Shown here: in pieces, positions 57,047-64,000 of the stretch
Position numbering within the stretch: position 1 is the stretch's first letter
How the letters are laid out: each line of letters starts with the position of its first letter
Source: an uncultured Pseudomonadales bacterium
Lineage (GTDB): Bacteria; Pseudomonadota; Gammaproteobacteria; Pseudomonadales; Azotimanducaceae
Assembly (NCBI GenBank): GCA_937921865.1
Contig: CAKZWF010000011.1
Coordinates: forward strand, 1-64,000
Length of the DNA: 64,000 nucleotides
Reading direction: 5' to 3'
Translations under genes and position numbers: made by a program
The notes under the pieces: generated by a model
What the model saw: the letters and a program-made list of their open reading frames with translations, nothing else
Database searches by the model: none
Told to the model about the DNA's origin: nothing

Positions 57047-57062
57047 AACCCCGATCTGCTTA

Positions 57063-57308
57063 TCAGCGCTTGTCGTTTGCTTCGTTCACCCGGAGGGCGC
57101 GACCACCCATGTCCTTGCCATTCAGCTCGGCGACGGCGCTATCTGCCGCGGCATCGTCAAGCTCGACAAAACCAAACCCTCGAGAGCGACCGGTTTCACG
57201 GTCAGTAATGACGCGGGCTGAGTGTACGGTGCCAAGACTCGAGAAGAGTGCTTGCAGCTCTCCGTCATCCACGCTCCAGGGGAGGTTACCTACGTAAAGT
57301 TTTTTCAT
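57063..57308 (-). CDS. RNA-binding protein with a single RRM domain
   Basis: Small RRM protein of 81 aa: KKLYVGNLPWSVDDGELQAL (RNP2 KLYVGNLP) and RETGRSRGFGFVELDDAAAD (RNP1 RGFGFVEL), ending in NGKDMGGRALRVNEAND. Bacterial proteins of this type bind RNA and are often cold-regulated. The RNP aromatic residues are present. A sigma70-like promoter lies upstream. Confidence 0.93.
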   Translation of the reverse strand: MKKLYVGNLPWSVDDGELQALFSSLGTVHSARVITDRETGRSRGFGFVELDDAAADSAVAELNGKDMGGRALRVNEANDKR

Positions 57309-57349
57309 TTGAGTTCTGAAAGGACCTACGACTGTTCTAGTAAAGTCTG

Positions 57350-57378
57350 CTTATAAAGACTAAATATAGAGACCACAA
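57350..57378 (-). promoter_or_regulatory. putative promoter of the RRM gene
   Basis: On the minus strand TTGTGG (57373-57378), a 17-nt spacer and TATAAG (57350-57355) lie 42 nt before the RRM ATG. A 5-bp inverted repeat (AGTCT/AGACT) flanks the -10 region. Confidence 0.4.
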
Positions 57379-57587
57379 ATTGTGCAGCTGGTGAAGGGTG
57401 GGTCCGTAAACGGCTGCACTTTCACACAACTGTAATGAAGACTCCATTCATCTGATCTGTCTGACAAACTGGAGCCTTCACAAAAGAATACCGATAATGC
57501 CTGACTAATGCTAAAGATTTGCGAACGGTTTTTTCGCGAGCTGAGACCGATATTTCCTTCGTTTGTGACACGACCGCTGGAGTGACG

Positions 57588-58013
57588 ATGCCCCATACCC
57601 TGACGCCGTTTCATCTCGCGATTCCGGTGAACGACCTCACCGCCGCGCGAGATTTCTATGGTAAAACGCTGGGCTGCAGCGAAGGCCGGAGTGCCGCTTC
57701 CTGGGTAGATTTCAACTTCCAGGGTCACCAGCTGGTGTGCCACCTGGCACAAGGCGTCCGCGAATTGCATCACAATCCCGTGGACGGTGATAGTGTGCCA
57801 GTGCCGCACTTTGGCGTGGTGATGGAAATGCCCGACTGGCGTACGCTTGCGCAACAGCTCACCGAGGCCGGCGTTGAGTTCGTGATTGAACCGCACATTC
57901 GATTCGCAGGTCAGGCGGGTGAACAGGCAACAATGTTCTTTCTGGATCCAAGCGGCAACGCGCTGGAGTTCAAAGCATTTGCTGATATCAGCGGCGAACT
58001 GTTCGCACGCTGA
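57588..58013 (+). CDS. VOC family protein
   Basis: Glyoxalase-fold protein of 141 aa from ATG 57588: [60 protein letters not shown] and [18 protein letters not shown]. The HxA...DFNFxGHQ pattern is that of small dioxygenase-like VOC proteins. It is followed by an NTF2-like gene. Confidence 0.92.
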   Translation: MPHTLTPFHLAIPVNDLTAARDFYGKTLGCSEGRSAASWVDFNFQGHQLVCHLAQGVRELHHNPVDGDSVPVPHFGVVMEMPDWRTLAQQLTEAGVEFVIEPHIRFAGQAGEQATMFFLDPSGNALEFKAFADISGELFAR

Positions 58014-58062
58014 CCCGGCGACACGCCACCTTCTCACAGACAATTCAAGGCAAACGGCGATC

Positions 58063-58452
58063 ATGAACCAACAGACGGAAACACTGGTGCGCGAATGCAA
58101 CGATGCCTGGCAGGCACAGGACTGGGCGACTCTGGCAGGCTGTTACCATCCATCAGCGATTCTCGTCCCTCCCGATGCCGGCGAACCCATTACCGGCCGC
58201 GATGACATCATCGCCACTTATCAGGAGTTCATGGAAGTTGCGACCATCGACGCTTTCCATATCACAGAGCTCACCAGCTATGACTTCCCAGATACACATC
58301 TGGTACACATGCGATTTGTCGTGGAGTATCAGCTGGACGGCCAGACTCTGAAAGATGTCGGCCTGGAGGTTTACGCGATCGACTTAGCGGAGGCTCCAGC
58401 CATTGTCTGGCGCAGTCAGTCGATCACCGATCAGCTGGTGCTGGCCAGTTAG
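58063..58452 (+). CDS. SnoaL/NTF2-like protein
   Basis: Cone-fold protein of 129 aa: VRECNDAWQAQDWATLAGCY, PVTGRD-like PITGRDDIIATYQEFM, HMRFVVEYQLDGQTLKDVG and APAIVWRSQSITDQL. The SnoaL/DUF4440 fold hosts isomerases and binding proteins; no reaction can be assigned. It overlaps the convergent VanZ-like gene by 4 bp. Confidence 0.88.
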   Translation: MNQQTETLVRECNDAWQAQDWATLAGCYHPSAILVPPDAGEPITGRDDIIATYQEFMEVATIDAFHITELTSYDFPDTHLVHMRFVVEYQLDGQTLKDVGLEVYAIDLAEAPAIVWRSQSITDQLVLAS

Positions 58453-58835
58453 CCGTTTGCAGCATTCTGCCCGTCAAAGATTCGCTTGATAAGACTGCGC
58501 ACAGGATCAGCGCCAAATCCGGCAAGCAACAGTCCCAGACCGATGCCAGCAATGTCCACCAGCAGATCTTTAAGTTCGGCTGTGCGTTCGGGCTCCAGGC
58601 TCTGAACCAGCTCGATCAGCAGCCCGTAAGCAAACAGCACGATAAATATCTGCAGCAGAGAACGGCGCTCGTAAGCAAGTCGCATTGCAAAGCTGAGGTA
58701 GGTGAACGCAAACGCGTGCAGGAAAACGTCAGTGAACTTGAACACAGGAATCTCTGGTGGATTTGGCGCCAACGCCATCCAGGTGCACAGACAAAGTGGA
58801 ATCCAGAACGCCGTTTTTAACAACCAGTCAGTCAC
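58449..58835 (-). CDS. VanZ-like membrane protein
   Basis: Integral membrane protein of 128 aa with about four helices: WLLKTAFWIPLCLCTWMALA, FTDVFLHAFAFTYLSFAM, LLQIFIVLFAYGLLIELVQS and AGIGLGLLLAGFG. K(F)TDVFLHAFAF and ELVQSLEPERTAELKDLLVD are typical VanZ positions (D.xxH and E..Q...P.R....D...D). GTG 58835 is the start; the open frame further upstream lies inside hemE. A role in glycopeptide resistance is not implied by the fold alone. Confidence 0.8.
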   Translation of the reverse strand: MTDWLLKTAFWIPLCLCTWMALAPNPPEIPVFKFTDVFLHAFAFTYLSFAMRLAYERRSLLQIFIVLFAYGLLIELVQSLEPERTAELKDLLVDIAGIGLGLLLAGFGADPVRSLIKRIFDGQNAANG

Positions 58836-58849
58836 AACAGCTGCCGGAG

Positions 58850-59866
58850 TCAGGAGTGCTCGTGAACAAAATCGACCAGGGCTTTGACGTTGTCCACAGG
58901 TGTCTGAGGCACAATGCCATGGCCCAGGTTGAAGATGTGACCGGGTCGACCATCTGCGGCATCCAGCACTGCTCCTGCTTCGCGCAGCACTGATGCACGG
59001 TCGGCACACAGCACAATGGGATCCAGGTTGCCCTGCACAGCGGTAACACCGGTTCTTTCCCAGGTTTCACGCAGCGGCGTGCGCCAGTCAAGCGCGAGTA
59101 CATCAATCGCCAGATCAGCAACGCGGTCGAGCAGATGGCCGTTGCCAGTCCCGAAATAGATGACGGGTACACGCCCTTTCAGATTATCGAGCAGACGCTC
59201 GAGGTGCGGTCGCACGTAAGTGTCGAAGTCGCGAATCGAAAGACAGCCAACCCAGGTATCGAAGATCTGGATCGCATCAACACCGGAATCTATCTGCAAC
59301 TCCAGATAGCTGGTGACCTGATCGGTCAGCTTCGTCAGCAGTTGATGCCACAGTTCCGGAGCCTGATACATCATCTGTTTGACCGCGATGTAGTTTCGGG
59401 AACCGCGACCTTCAATCGCATAGGAAGCCAGGGTAAACGGCGCACCAGCGAAACCGATCAGAGCAATGTCTTCAGGCAGACCGCTCAAGATATTTTTTAC
59501 CGTATCCGCGATGTACGGGGTGGCCTCTTCAGCGGGAGCGACCCGCAGCGACTTTACATCAGCTTCGCTGCGGACTGGATTGGCGAAAACCGGCCCCTCC
59601 CCCGGGAGGTAATCCAGCTCCAGCCCCATGGGTTCCATGATCGGCAACAGATCGGCAAACATGATCGCCGCATCCACCCCGAGAATTCGCTGGGCATCCA
59701 GGGTGGCCTGTGCCGCCCGAACCGGGTCTTTGAAGAAGGCCAGGCTGCCGGTATCCCCTTTGACCGCATGATATTCAGGCATATATCGTCCCGCCTGGCG
59801 GTTCAGCCAGATGGGCGTGTAATCCACCGGCTCACCCCGGCAGGCTTTGAGAAAGATCTTTTCCAT
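58850..59866 (-). CDS. hemE: uroporphyrinogen decarboxylase HemE
   Basis: Converts uroporphyrinogen III to coproporphyrinogen III in haem synthesis. The 338-aa protein has IWLNRQAGRYMPEY (substrate-binding Arg residues), IMFADLLPIMEPMG, IGFAGAPFTLASYAIEGRGS, IQIFDTWVGCLS and LDWRTPLRETW, all family hallmarks. It lies 12 bp after the cyclase gene and 14 bp before the VanZ-like gene on the minus strand. Confidence 0.97.
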   Translation of the reverse strand: MEKIFLKACRGEPVDYTPIWLNRQAGRYMPEYHAVKGDTGSLAFFKDPVRAAQATLDAQRILGVDAAIMFADLLPIMEPMGLELDYLPGEGPVFANPVRSEADVKSLRVAPAEEATPYIADTVKNILSGLPEDIALIGFAGAPFTLASYAIEGRGSRNYIAVKQMMYQAPELWHQLLTKLTDQVTSYLELQIDSGVDAIQIFDTWVGCLSIRDFDTYVRPHLERLLDNLKGRVPVIYFGTGNGHLLDRVADLAIDVLALDWRTPLRETWERTGVTAVQGNLDPIVLCADRASVLREAGAVLDAADGRPGHIFNLGHGIVPQTPVDNVKALVDFVHEHS

Positions 59867-59878
59867 GACGCCGGCACC

Positions 59879-61063
59879 TTAGAGACGCCCCTCGCCTGCG
59901 TCAACCAGCGGGTATACGGGTGTCTGACCCAACCCTTTTAGTGTCAGCCAGCGCCGGTCACCCAGCAGCCGTCCGTTCTCCAGGCCTGCCCGCTGACTCG
60001 CCATCAGAGCTGCGGTAACCTCGCAAACCAGACCGCCGCCGGGCTCTGCCGCCTGCTGCAGACGAGCGGCGAGATTGACACAGTCACCGATCACGCAGTG
60101 ATCCAGCCGATCATCCGAATCGCCACCCCAATCGCCCAGCGCGCAGTAGCCGCTGGCTACACCCACTCTGACCGCCAGTTCCGCCAGATGGCCCTGCTGC
60201 CGCCAGTCGTTGTTCAGTTCATCCAGCAGTGCCGGCAGCTCTCTCAGCATCAGCAGGCACTGCCGTGCGTCCATCGCGCGATTACCGTTTTCAGGAAAGT
60301 AGATCAGCGCACCGTCGCCCAGAATTTTGCCCAACTCACCCCCATAGCGGGTCACCAGGCGATTGATCAGCACCTGGTAGCCATCAATCACAGCGACAAT
60401 TTCGGCCGGCGGTCGCTCACGGACATAGGCGGTAAAACCAACCAGGTCAATGAACGCAACAGTCACCCAGCAGCTCTGCGGCGCCTGTCGCGATGCAGAC
60501 CCGAGACGGATTCGCTGCCGCACAGACGAGGGCAGATACTTTTCCAGAAATGCATTGGTCAGCCCCAGTTGTTCCGAGCGTCGACGAGCTTGAGCGCCCT
60601 GAAGATGCAATCGCTGCGCCTGACCAAAACTCACCAGCGCAAGTGACAACAGGAAACCCGACGACATGAGCCAGGACAGTGAGTGCTGGTAATTCGGCAG
60701 ACCAACTAACCACCAAGCCCCCAGCATCACCAGCAGGCAGGGCGCTCCGAAGCGCCAGCCGCCTGAAGCAGCAGCGCCGGCCAGGACAACAGGCAGGGTC
60801 GTCGCAATCACCGCAGCCGGCAGGTCGATGAGCAGCATCGGCAATGTGGCGGCTTCTGCAAGATGCAGCAGCAGCGCAGTTGAAGCTCTGTCCCAACGCT
60901 GGGCCAGTCGGGTGACGGCCATCCAGACACACAGGACCAGCAACAACAGGCTGCCGCGCCACTGACCCGAGATTGCTAACTGGGATCCGGCTTCACCGAT
61001 CAGACAGACGCAGACGAAAAGCCTGAACGGCGCAGCACGGGCAATGGGTTGTTTAGGATCCAC
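59879..61063 (-). CDS. membrane-bound class III adenylate cyclase
   Basis: Protein of 394 aa. Residues 1-160 carry five or six hydrophobic segments. A C-terminal cyclase domain (about 200-385) shows both metal-binding Asp residues (FIDLVGFTAYV and GDGALIYF), the ATP-specifying Lys in GKILGDG and Asp in LDHCVIGDCVN, and the transition-state Asn and Arg of VNLAARL. The residues favour ATP over GTP, so cAMP is the likely product. It lies upstream of hemE in the same direction, with a 12-bp gap. Confidence 0.88.
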   Translation of the reverse strand: MDPKQPIARAAPFRLFVCVCLIGEAGSQLAISGQWRGSLLLLVLCVWMAVTRLAQRWDRASTALLLHLAEAATLPMLLIDLPAAVIATTLPVVLAGAAASGGWRFGAPCLLVMLGAWWLVGLPNYQHSLSWLMSSGFLLSLALVSFGQAQRLHLQGAQARRRSEQLGLTNAFLEKYLPSSVRQRIRLGSASRQAPQSCWVTVAFIDLVGFTAYVRERPPAEIVAVIDGYQVLINRLVTRYGGELGKILGDGALIYFPENGNRAMDARQCLLMLRELPALLDELNNDWRQQGHLAELAVRVGVASGYCALGDWGGDSDDRLDHCVIGDCVNLAARLQQAAEPGGGLVCEVTAALMASQRAGLENGRLLGDRRWLTLKGLGQTPVYPLVDAGEGRL

Positions 61064-61161
61064 ACAGCGCAGTGTGTGAATTCAGGCGTTGACCGGACAA
61101 CGGACACCAGCCCGGGATGCGTTAGGCCATCAGCTCCGTGGGGTTGAGATCACCGCCCGAC

Positions 61162-62352
61162 TCAACCGACATCACGACCCAATGTCGGGTCCTGCTCTGC
61201 GTCATAGTCAACGCCATCAAAACCAAAACCGAATATTTTCAGGAAGTCGCTGCGAAAGCCTTCGAGGTCACCGAACTCCGGCAGGTTCTCCGTTGTCACC
61301 AACGGCCACAATCTTTTCAACTCGCCCTGGATCGGTTCCGACAGCTCCACGTCGTCCATCCGAATCCGGCCTTCTTCATCGAGGTTTGCGCTGGCCCCCG
61401 CGGCCAGCTGCGTGGCGAACAGGCGATAGATGTGCTCAATAATCTCTTCATGCAGGCCGGCGTTTTTCATTACCCGGAACAGCAGCGAGGCATACAGTGG
61501 CACCACGGGAATAGCCGAGGATGCTTGAGAAACAATGGCTTTCAAAGATACAACTTGAGCCTGACCGTGGAGGTCCTGCAGATCTGCGGTAATTGCCCGA
61601 GCTGCGCGATCCAGATCTTCTTTAGCTTTACCGAGCGTGCCGTGCCAGTAGATGGGCCAGGTCAGCTCGCTACCAATATAGGTGAACGCGACGGTACGGA
61701 AGTGTTCGCTCAATACTCCCGCCTGCTGCAGCGCGGAGATCCAGAACTCCCAGTCTTCGCCGCCCATCACCGTCACGGTGCCGGCAGTTTCTTCCGCTGT
61801 CGCCGGTTCCAGATCAATTTCGTGAACCAGGCCTTTGTCGACGTTGAGAGTCTTGATCTGTAACGCTTCACCAAGTGGTTTGATCGCGCTGCGATGCATC
61901 TCCCCCGTGCGCGGGTGAACCCTGACCGGTGACGCGAGGCTATACACCAGCATATCGATACTGCCGCCCATTTCGGTCCTGATGACCTCGACCACACGGG
62001 CTTTCATCTCATCCGAAAACGCATCTCCATCGAGCGTCTTTGCAAACAGCCCCTGAGTCTTCGCGGCTTCTTCAAAAGCGATGTTGTTGTACCAGCCGGC
62101 CGTCGCAGTTTTGGTCTCGGTCGGGGCTTTTTCAAACGATACGCCAAGGGTCGCAGCACCACCACCAAACCCAGCACAGATCCTGGAAGCCAGTCCGTAG
62201 CCACCAGAAGCCCCAAGCACCAGAACGTTTTTAGGCCCTTCGACCTCGGGCTGCGCCTGGACGAACTCAATCTGTTTCTGGACGTTTCTTGCGCAGCCTG
62301 CAGGGTGTGCCGTGGTACAGATGAAACCACGAATGCGGGGTTTGACGATCAT
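61162..62352 (-). CDS. fabV: trans-2-enoyl-ACP reductase FabV
   Basis: NADH-dependent enoyl-ACP reductase of fatty-acid synthesis, a FabI isoenzyme that is typically insensitive to triclosan. The 396-aa protein has MIVKPRIRGFICTTAHPAGC, the nucleotide site VLVLGASGGYGLASRI, and the YX8K active site in SELTWPIYWHGTLGKAKEDL. A FAD-binding-like C-terminal tail completes the family. It lies 16 bp after the NAD-kinase-like gene. Confidence 0.97.
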   Translation of the reverse strand: MIVKPRIRGFICTTAHPAGCARNVQKQIEFVQAQPEVEGPKNVLVLGASGGYGLASRICAGFGGGAATLGVSFEKAPTETKTATAGWYNNIAFEEAAKTQGLFAKTLDGDAFSDEMKARVVEVIRTEMGGSIDMLVYSLASPVRVHPRTGEMHRSAIKPLGEALQIKTLNVDKGLVHEIDLEPATAEETAGTVTVMGGEDWEFWISALQQAGVLSEHFRTVAFTYIGSELTWPIYWHGTLGKAKEDLDRAARAITADLQDLHGQAQVVSLKAIVSQASSAIPVVPLYASLLFRVMKNAGLHEEIIEHIYRLFATQLAAGASANLDEEGRIRMDDVELSEPIQGELKRLWPLVTTENLPEFGDLEGFRSDFLKIFGFGFDGVDYDAEQDPTLGRDVG

Positions 62353-62368
62353 GATAGTGTCGGTGTTT

Positions 62369-63427
62369 CTACTGGGATGGTGCCATCATACCCTGGGCCG
62401 CTACCCAGCGCATGGCAGCTTCTATGTCGATAATCCACGGTCCGTCGCGGCGTATTTCAACCGCGAGTGCAGATCCGTCCAGCAGCTTGTGATCACGATC
62501 ACCATCAAGTGCCAGCACGCCAGGGCCCGCAAAAGGCACAGCGACTCCGAAACTGATTCTGGTGACGTTTTTAACATGTACCTGCTGAAAAGAACCTGGT
62601 GACAGCGGCGCACGAAACCGTCTGGCGGCATCCGCTTCAGTACCAAGTTCGAGCAGCAGACCATGGTCATGTTCTTCACCCACACGTTCGATCAGTCCAC
62701 CAATTGGCGACATGCCGATGGCGGCTGGTTCTGCGCGGGTCAGCAGAATGCGGTCGATCAGACCCGCACTGAACGGCAACAGATTACCGACATGATCCTG
62801 ACGCAGCAGGACTGCATCAATCAGACCGACATCAGGCAGCTCGTGGGCTTTTTCAGAGGCGCGCTGACCGCTGACGTGCAACACCTTGGCCCGCCGTTTA
62901 AGGGCTGGTTCGGTGAGCTGCCCGGAGGCCTGCAGTGCCGCCACCATGCCAGCGATGGTTGGTTCTGCAAGCACTGGAAAAACATTGTTGGTGCCTGTCG
63001 ACAGCGCCAGCAGGTGCACGTCGGCCACCTGCTGGGCCATTGCCGGATCACGCGCAGCTTTCTGCAGCGCGCGGACAATAGCCCGATTGGTGCCGTCTCC
63101 ACCCAGTGAAACAATCACCCTGCAGCCTTCGCGGAGGAAACTCAGAACATTGGTTTCGGTATCAATGGCCGAGTTGACTATCGGATTGTTCAACACGTGC
63201 ACGCGGGCATCAAGGGTAAGATGTTCGAGCGCAGCGGCGGCAATTCGGAACGGTTCCCGGGCGACATAGATGTCGGTCGCACCGCAGGCATCCGCCCCCG
63301 CAGCAATACGCGCCACAATATCCCGCTTGGCCTCGTGGGTCATGTTGGTGGCAAGTGCGGCAAGCCGCCGCACGTCCCGACCAGACATCGGATTGACACA
63401 GATGGCTACTTTGACTCGATCACTCAC
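62369..63427 (-). CDS. ATP-NAD kinase / AcoX-family protein
   Basis: Protein of 352 aa: CVNPMSGRDVRRLAALATN, VIVSLGGDGTNRAIVRAL (the GGDGT kinase loop) and ALSTGTNNVFP, which match the ATP-NAD kinase/AcoX group. The remaining part (IDRILLTRAEPAAIGMSPIG) is longer than NadK. Substrate is unsure; members occur next to acetoin or lipid genes. It overlaps the peptidase gene by 8 nt. Confidence 0.85.
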   Translation of the reverse strand: MSDRVKVAICVNPMSGRDVRRLAALATNMTHEAKRDIVARIAAGADACGATDIYVAREPFRIAAAALEHLTLDARVHVLNNPIVNSAIDTETNVLSFLREGCRVIVSLGGDGTNRAIVRALQKAARDPAMAQQVADVHLLALSTGTNNVFPVLAEPTIAGMVAALQASGQLTEPALKRRAKVLHVSGQRASEKAHELPDVGLIDAVLLRQDHVGNLLPFSAGLIDRILLTRAEPAAIGMSPIGGLIERVGEEHDHGLLLELGTEADAARRFRAPLSPGSFQQVHVKNVTRISFGVAVPFAGPGVLALDGDRDHKLLDGSALAVEIRRDGPWIIDIEAAMRWVAAQGMMAPSQ

Positions 63428-64000
63428 CGGTAACGTACCTCTCTAGAAACATCATGATCGCCGCAGTGTAGTAGTCGCGATTGACCTTCTTGCGAAAGCC
63501 ATGGCCTTCGTCCAATGCCAGGATGTACCAGACCGGCGTTCCCGCCTCACTCAGCGCATCGCGGATCTGGACGCTTTCACTGGCCGGCACGCGCGGATCG
63601 TTCGCACCCTGCGAGATCAGCAACGGCCGCTGGATTTTTTCCACATGATTCAGTGGCGAGATGCTCTCCAGCACCATGCGCATTTCCGGCTCCCGCTCAT
63701 CACCGTACTCGGCCCGGCGTAGATCACGTCGGTAATCCTGGGTGTTGGTGAGGAAGGTGACGAAGTTGCTTATACCGACGGATTCGATGCCTGCCGCCAG
63801 CCGGTCCGAGTAATGCACCAGCGATGCCAGCACCATGTAGCCACCGTAAGAACCACCCATCACGGCGATACGCTGCGCGTCGAGATCCGGCTGTTCGGCG
63901 ACCCAGTCGAGCAGCGCGCCAATGTCCTTGACCGAGTCTTCCCTGAGGATGCCGTTATCCAGCTGCAGATAACTCTTTCCATAGCCAGCTGAGCCACGCA
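63420..64000 (-). CDS. S9 family (prolyl oligopeptidase-like) peptidase, C-terminal part
   Basis: The gene runs off the right window edge; about 193 C-terminal codons are present. The alpha/beta-hydrolase catalytic triad is complete: GSYGGYM with the nucleophile Ser (around 63,855), Asp in SQGANDPRVP and His in LDEGHGFRKK. The upstream residues (RGSAGYGKSYLQLDNGIL, EDSVKDIGALLDWVAEQPDL) are typical of S9 peptidases. The N-terminal beta-propeller lies outside the window. Confidence 0.9.
   Translation of the reverse strand, partial: RGSAGYGKSYLQLDNGILREDSVKDIGALLDWVAEQPDLDAQRIAVMGGSYGGYMVLASLVHYSDRLAAGIESVGISNFVTFLTNTQDYRRDLRRAEYGDEREPEMRMVLESISPLNHVEKIQRPLLISQGANDPRVPASESVQIRDALSEAGTPVWYILALDEGHGFRKKVNRDYYTAAIMMFLERYVTGE

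Noticed and set aside
57033-57048. GGGG-loop-CCCC hairpin after ybaK
   Set aside because: Only four base pairs and no T tract; too weak for a terminator call.
57360-58100. A 246-codon minus-strand frame opposite the VOC gene and its upstream region
   Set aside because: It overlaps a clear VOC gene on the other strand, and its composition (Cys, Trp, Arg rich) is that of an antisense frame.

Overview
The window looks like the chromosome of a GC-rich, Gram-negative gammaproteobacterium. The evidence is Kdo/heptose LPS-core genes, a tolC-type outer-membrane channel, glnE, argA fused to a GNAT domain, FabV, and the order parE-cpdA-yqiB-tolC known from enterobacteria. The LPS-core block (heptose kinase/adenylyltransferase, core glycosyltransferase, carbamoyltransferase, tandem-domain kinase, waaP, waaG, waaC, waaF, then glnE) resembles the Pseudomonas aeruginosa core-oligosaccharide cluster as I remember it. 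The species cannot be named from this sequence alone, and no tRNA, rRNA or CRISPR array was seen.

Region 1 (1-27,961) is housekeeping DNA. It holds parE, cpdA, a yqiB-like gene and tolC; waaA; an FAD oxidoreductase and an aldo/keto reductase; hldE; an LpxL-type acyltransferase; and the compact minus-strand LPS-core operon waaF-waaC-waaG-waaP-wapQ-like-carbamoyltransferase-glycosyltransferase. Upstream of that operon are glnE and a GspE/PilB-type ATPase. Then come argA and ilvD on the plus strand, a clear terminator, and a membrane diguanylate cyclase.

Region 2 (about 28,000-57,050) is an accessory island of roughly 29 kb. It carries about 35 small genes, nearly all on the plus strand and mostly single-domain proteins: GNAT acetyltransferases, VOC/glyoxalase, Nudix, HAD, GFA, YCII, DUF1801, cupin, DinB and others. 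At least nine broken gene fragments lie among them. Its left part (28,460-31,288) contains attC-like recombination sites of integron cassettes: GCCTAAC left ends, GTTAGGC right ends, a 5-nt spacer and an L box. Three sites are exactly 97 bp. No integrase is visible, so this looks like a decaying cassette array without its integrase. The rest of the island has the same cargo style but no recognisable attC. Two natural fusions stand out: an AAC(6')-like acetyltransferase joined to a VOC domain, and a GNAT-like domain joined to a GFA domain.

Region 3 (57,063-64,000) returns to ordinary chromosome: an RRM RNA-binding protein, a VOC and an NTF2-like protein, then minus-strand genes for a VanZ-like protein, HemE, a membrane class III adenylate cyclase, FabV, an ATP-NAD-kinase-like protein and the C-terminal part of an S9 peptidase cut by the window edge. 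Both a probable cAMP synthase and the cAMP phosphodiesterase CpdA lie in this window.
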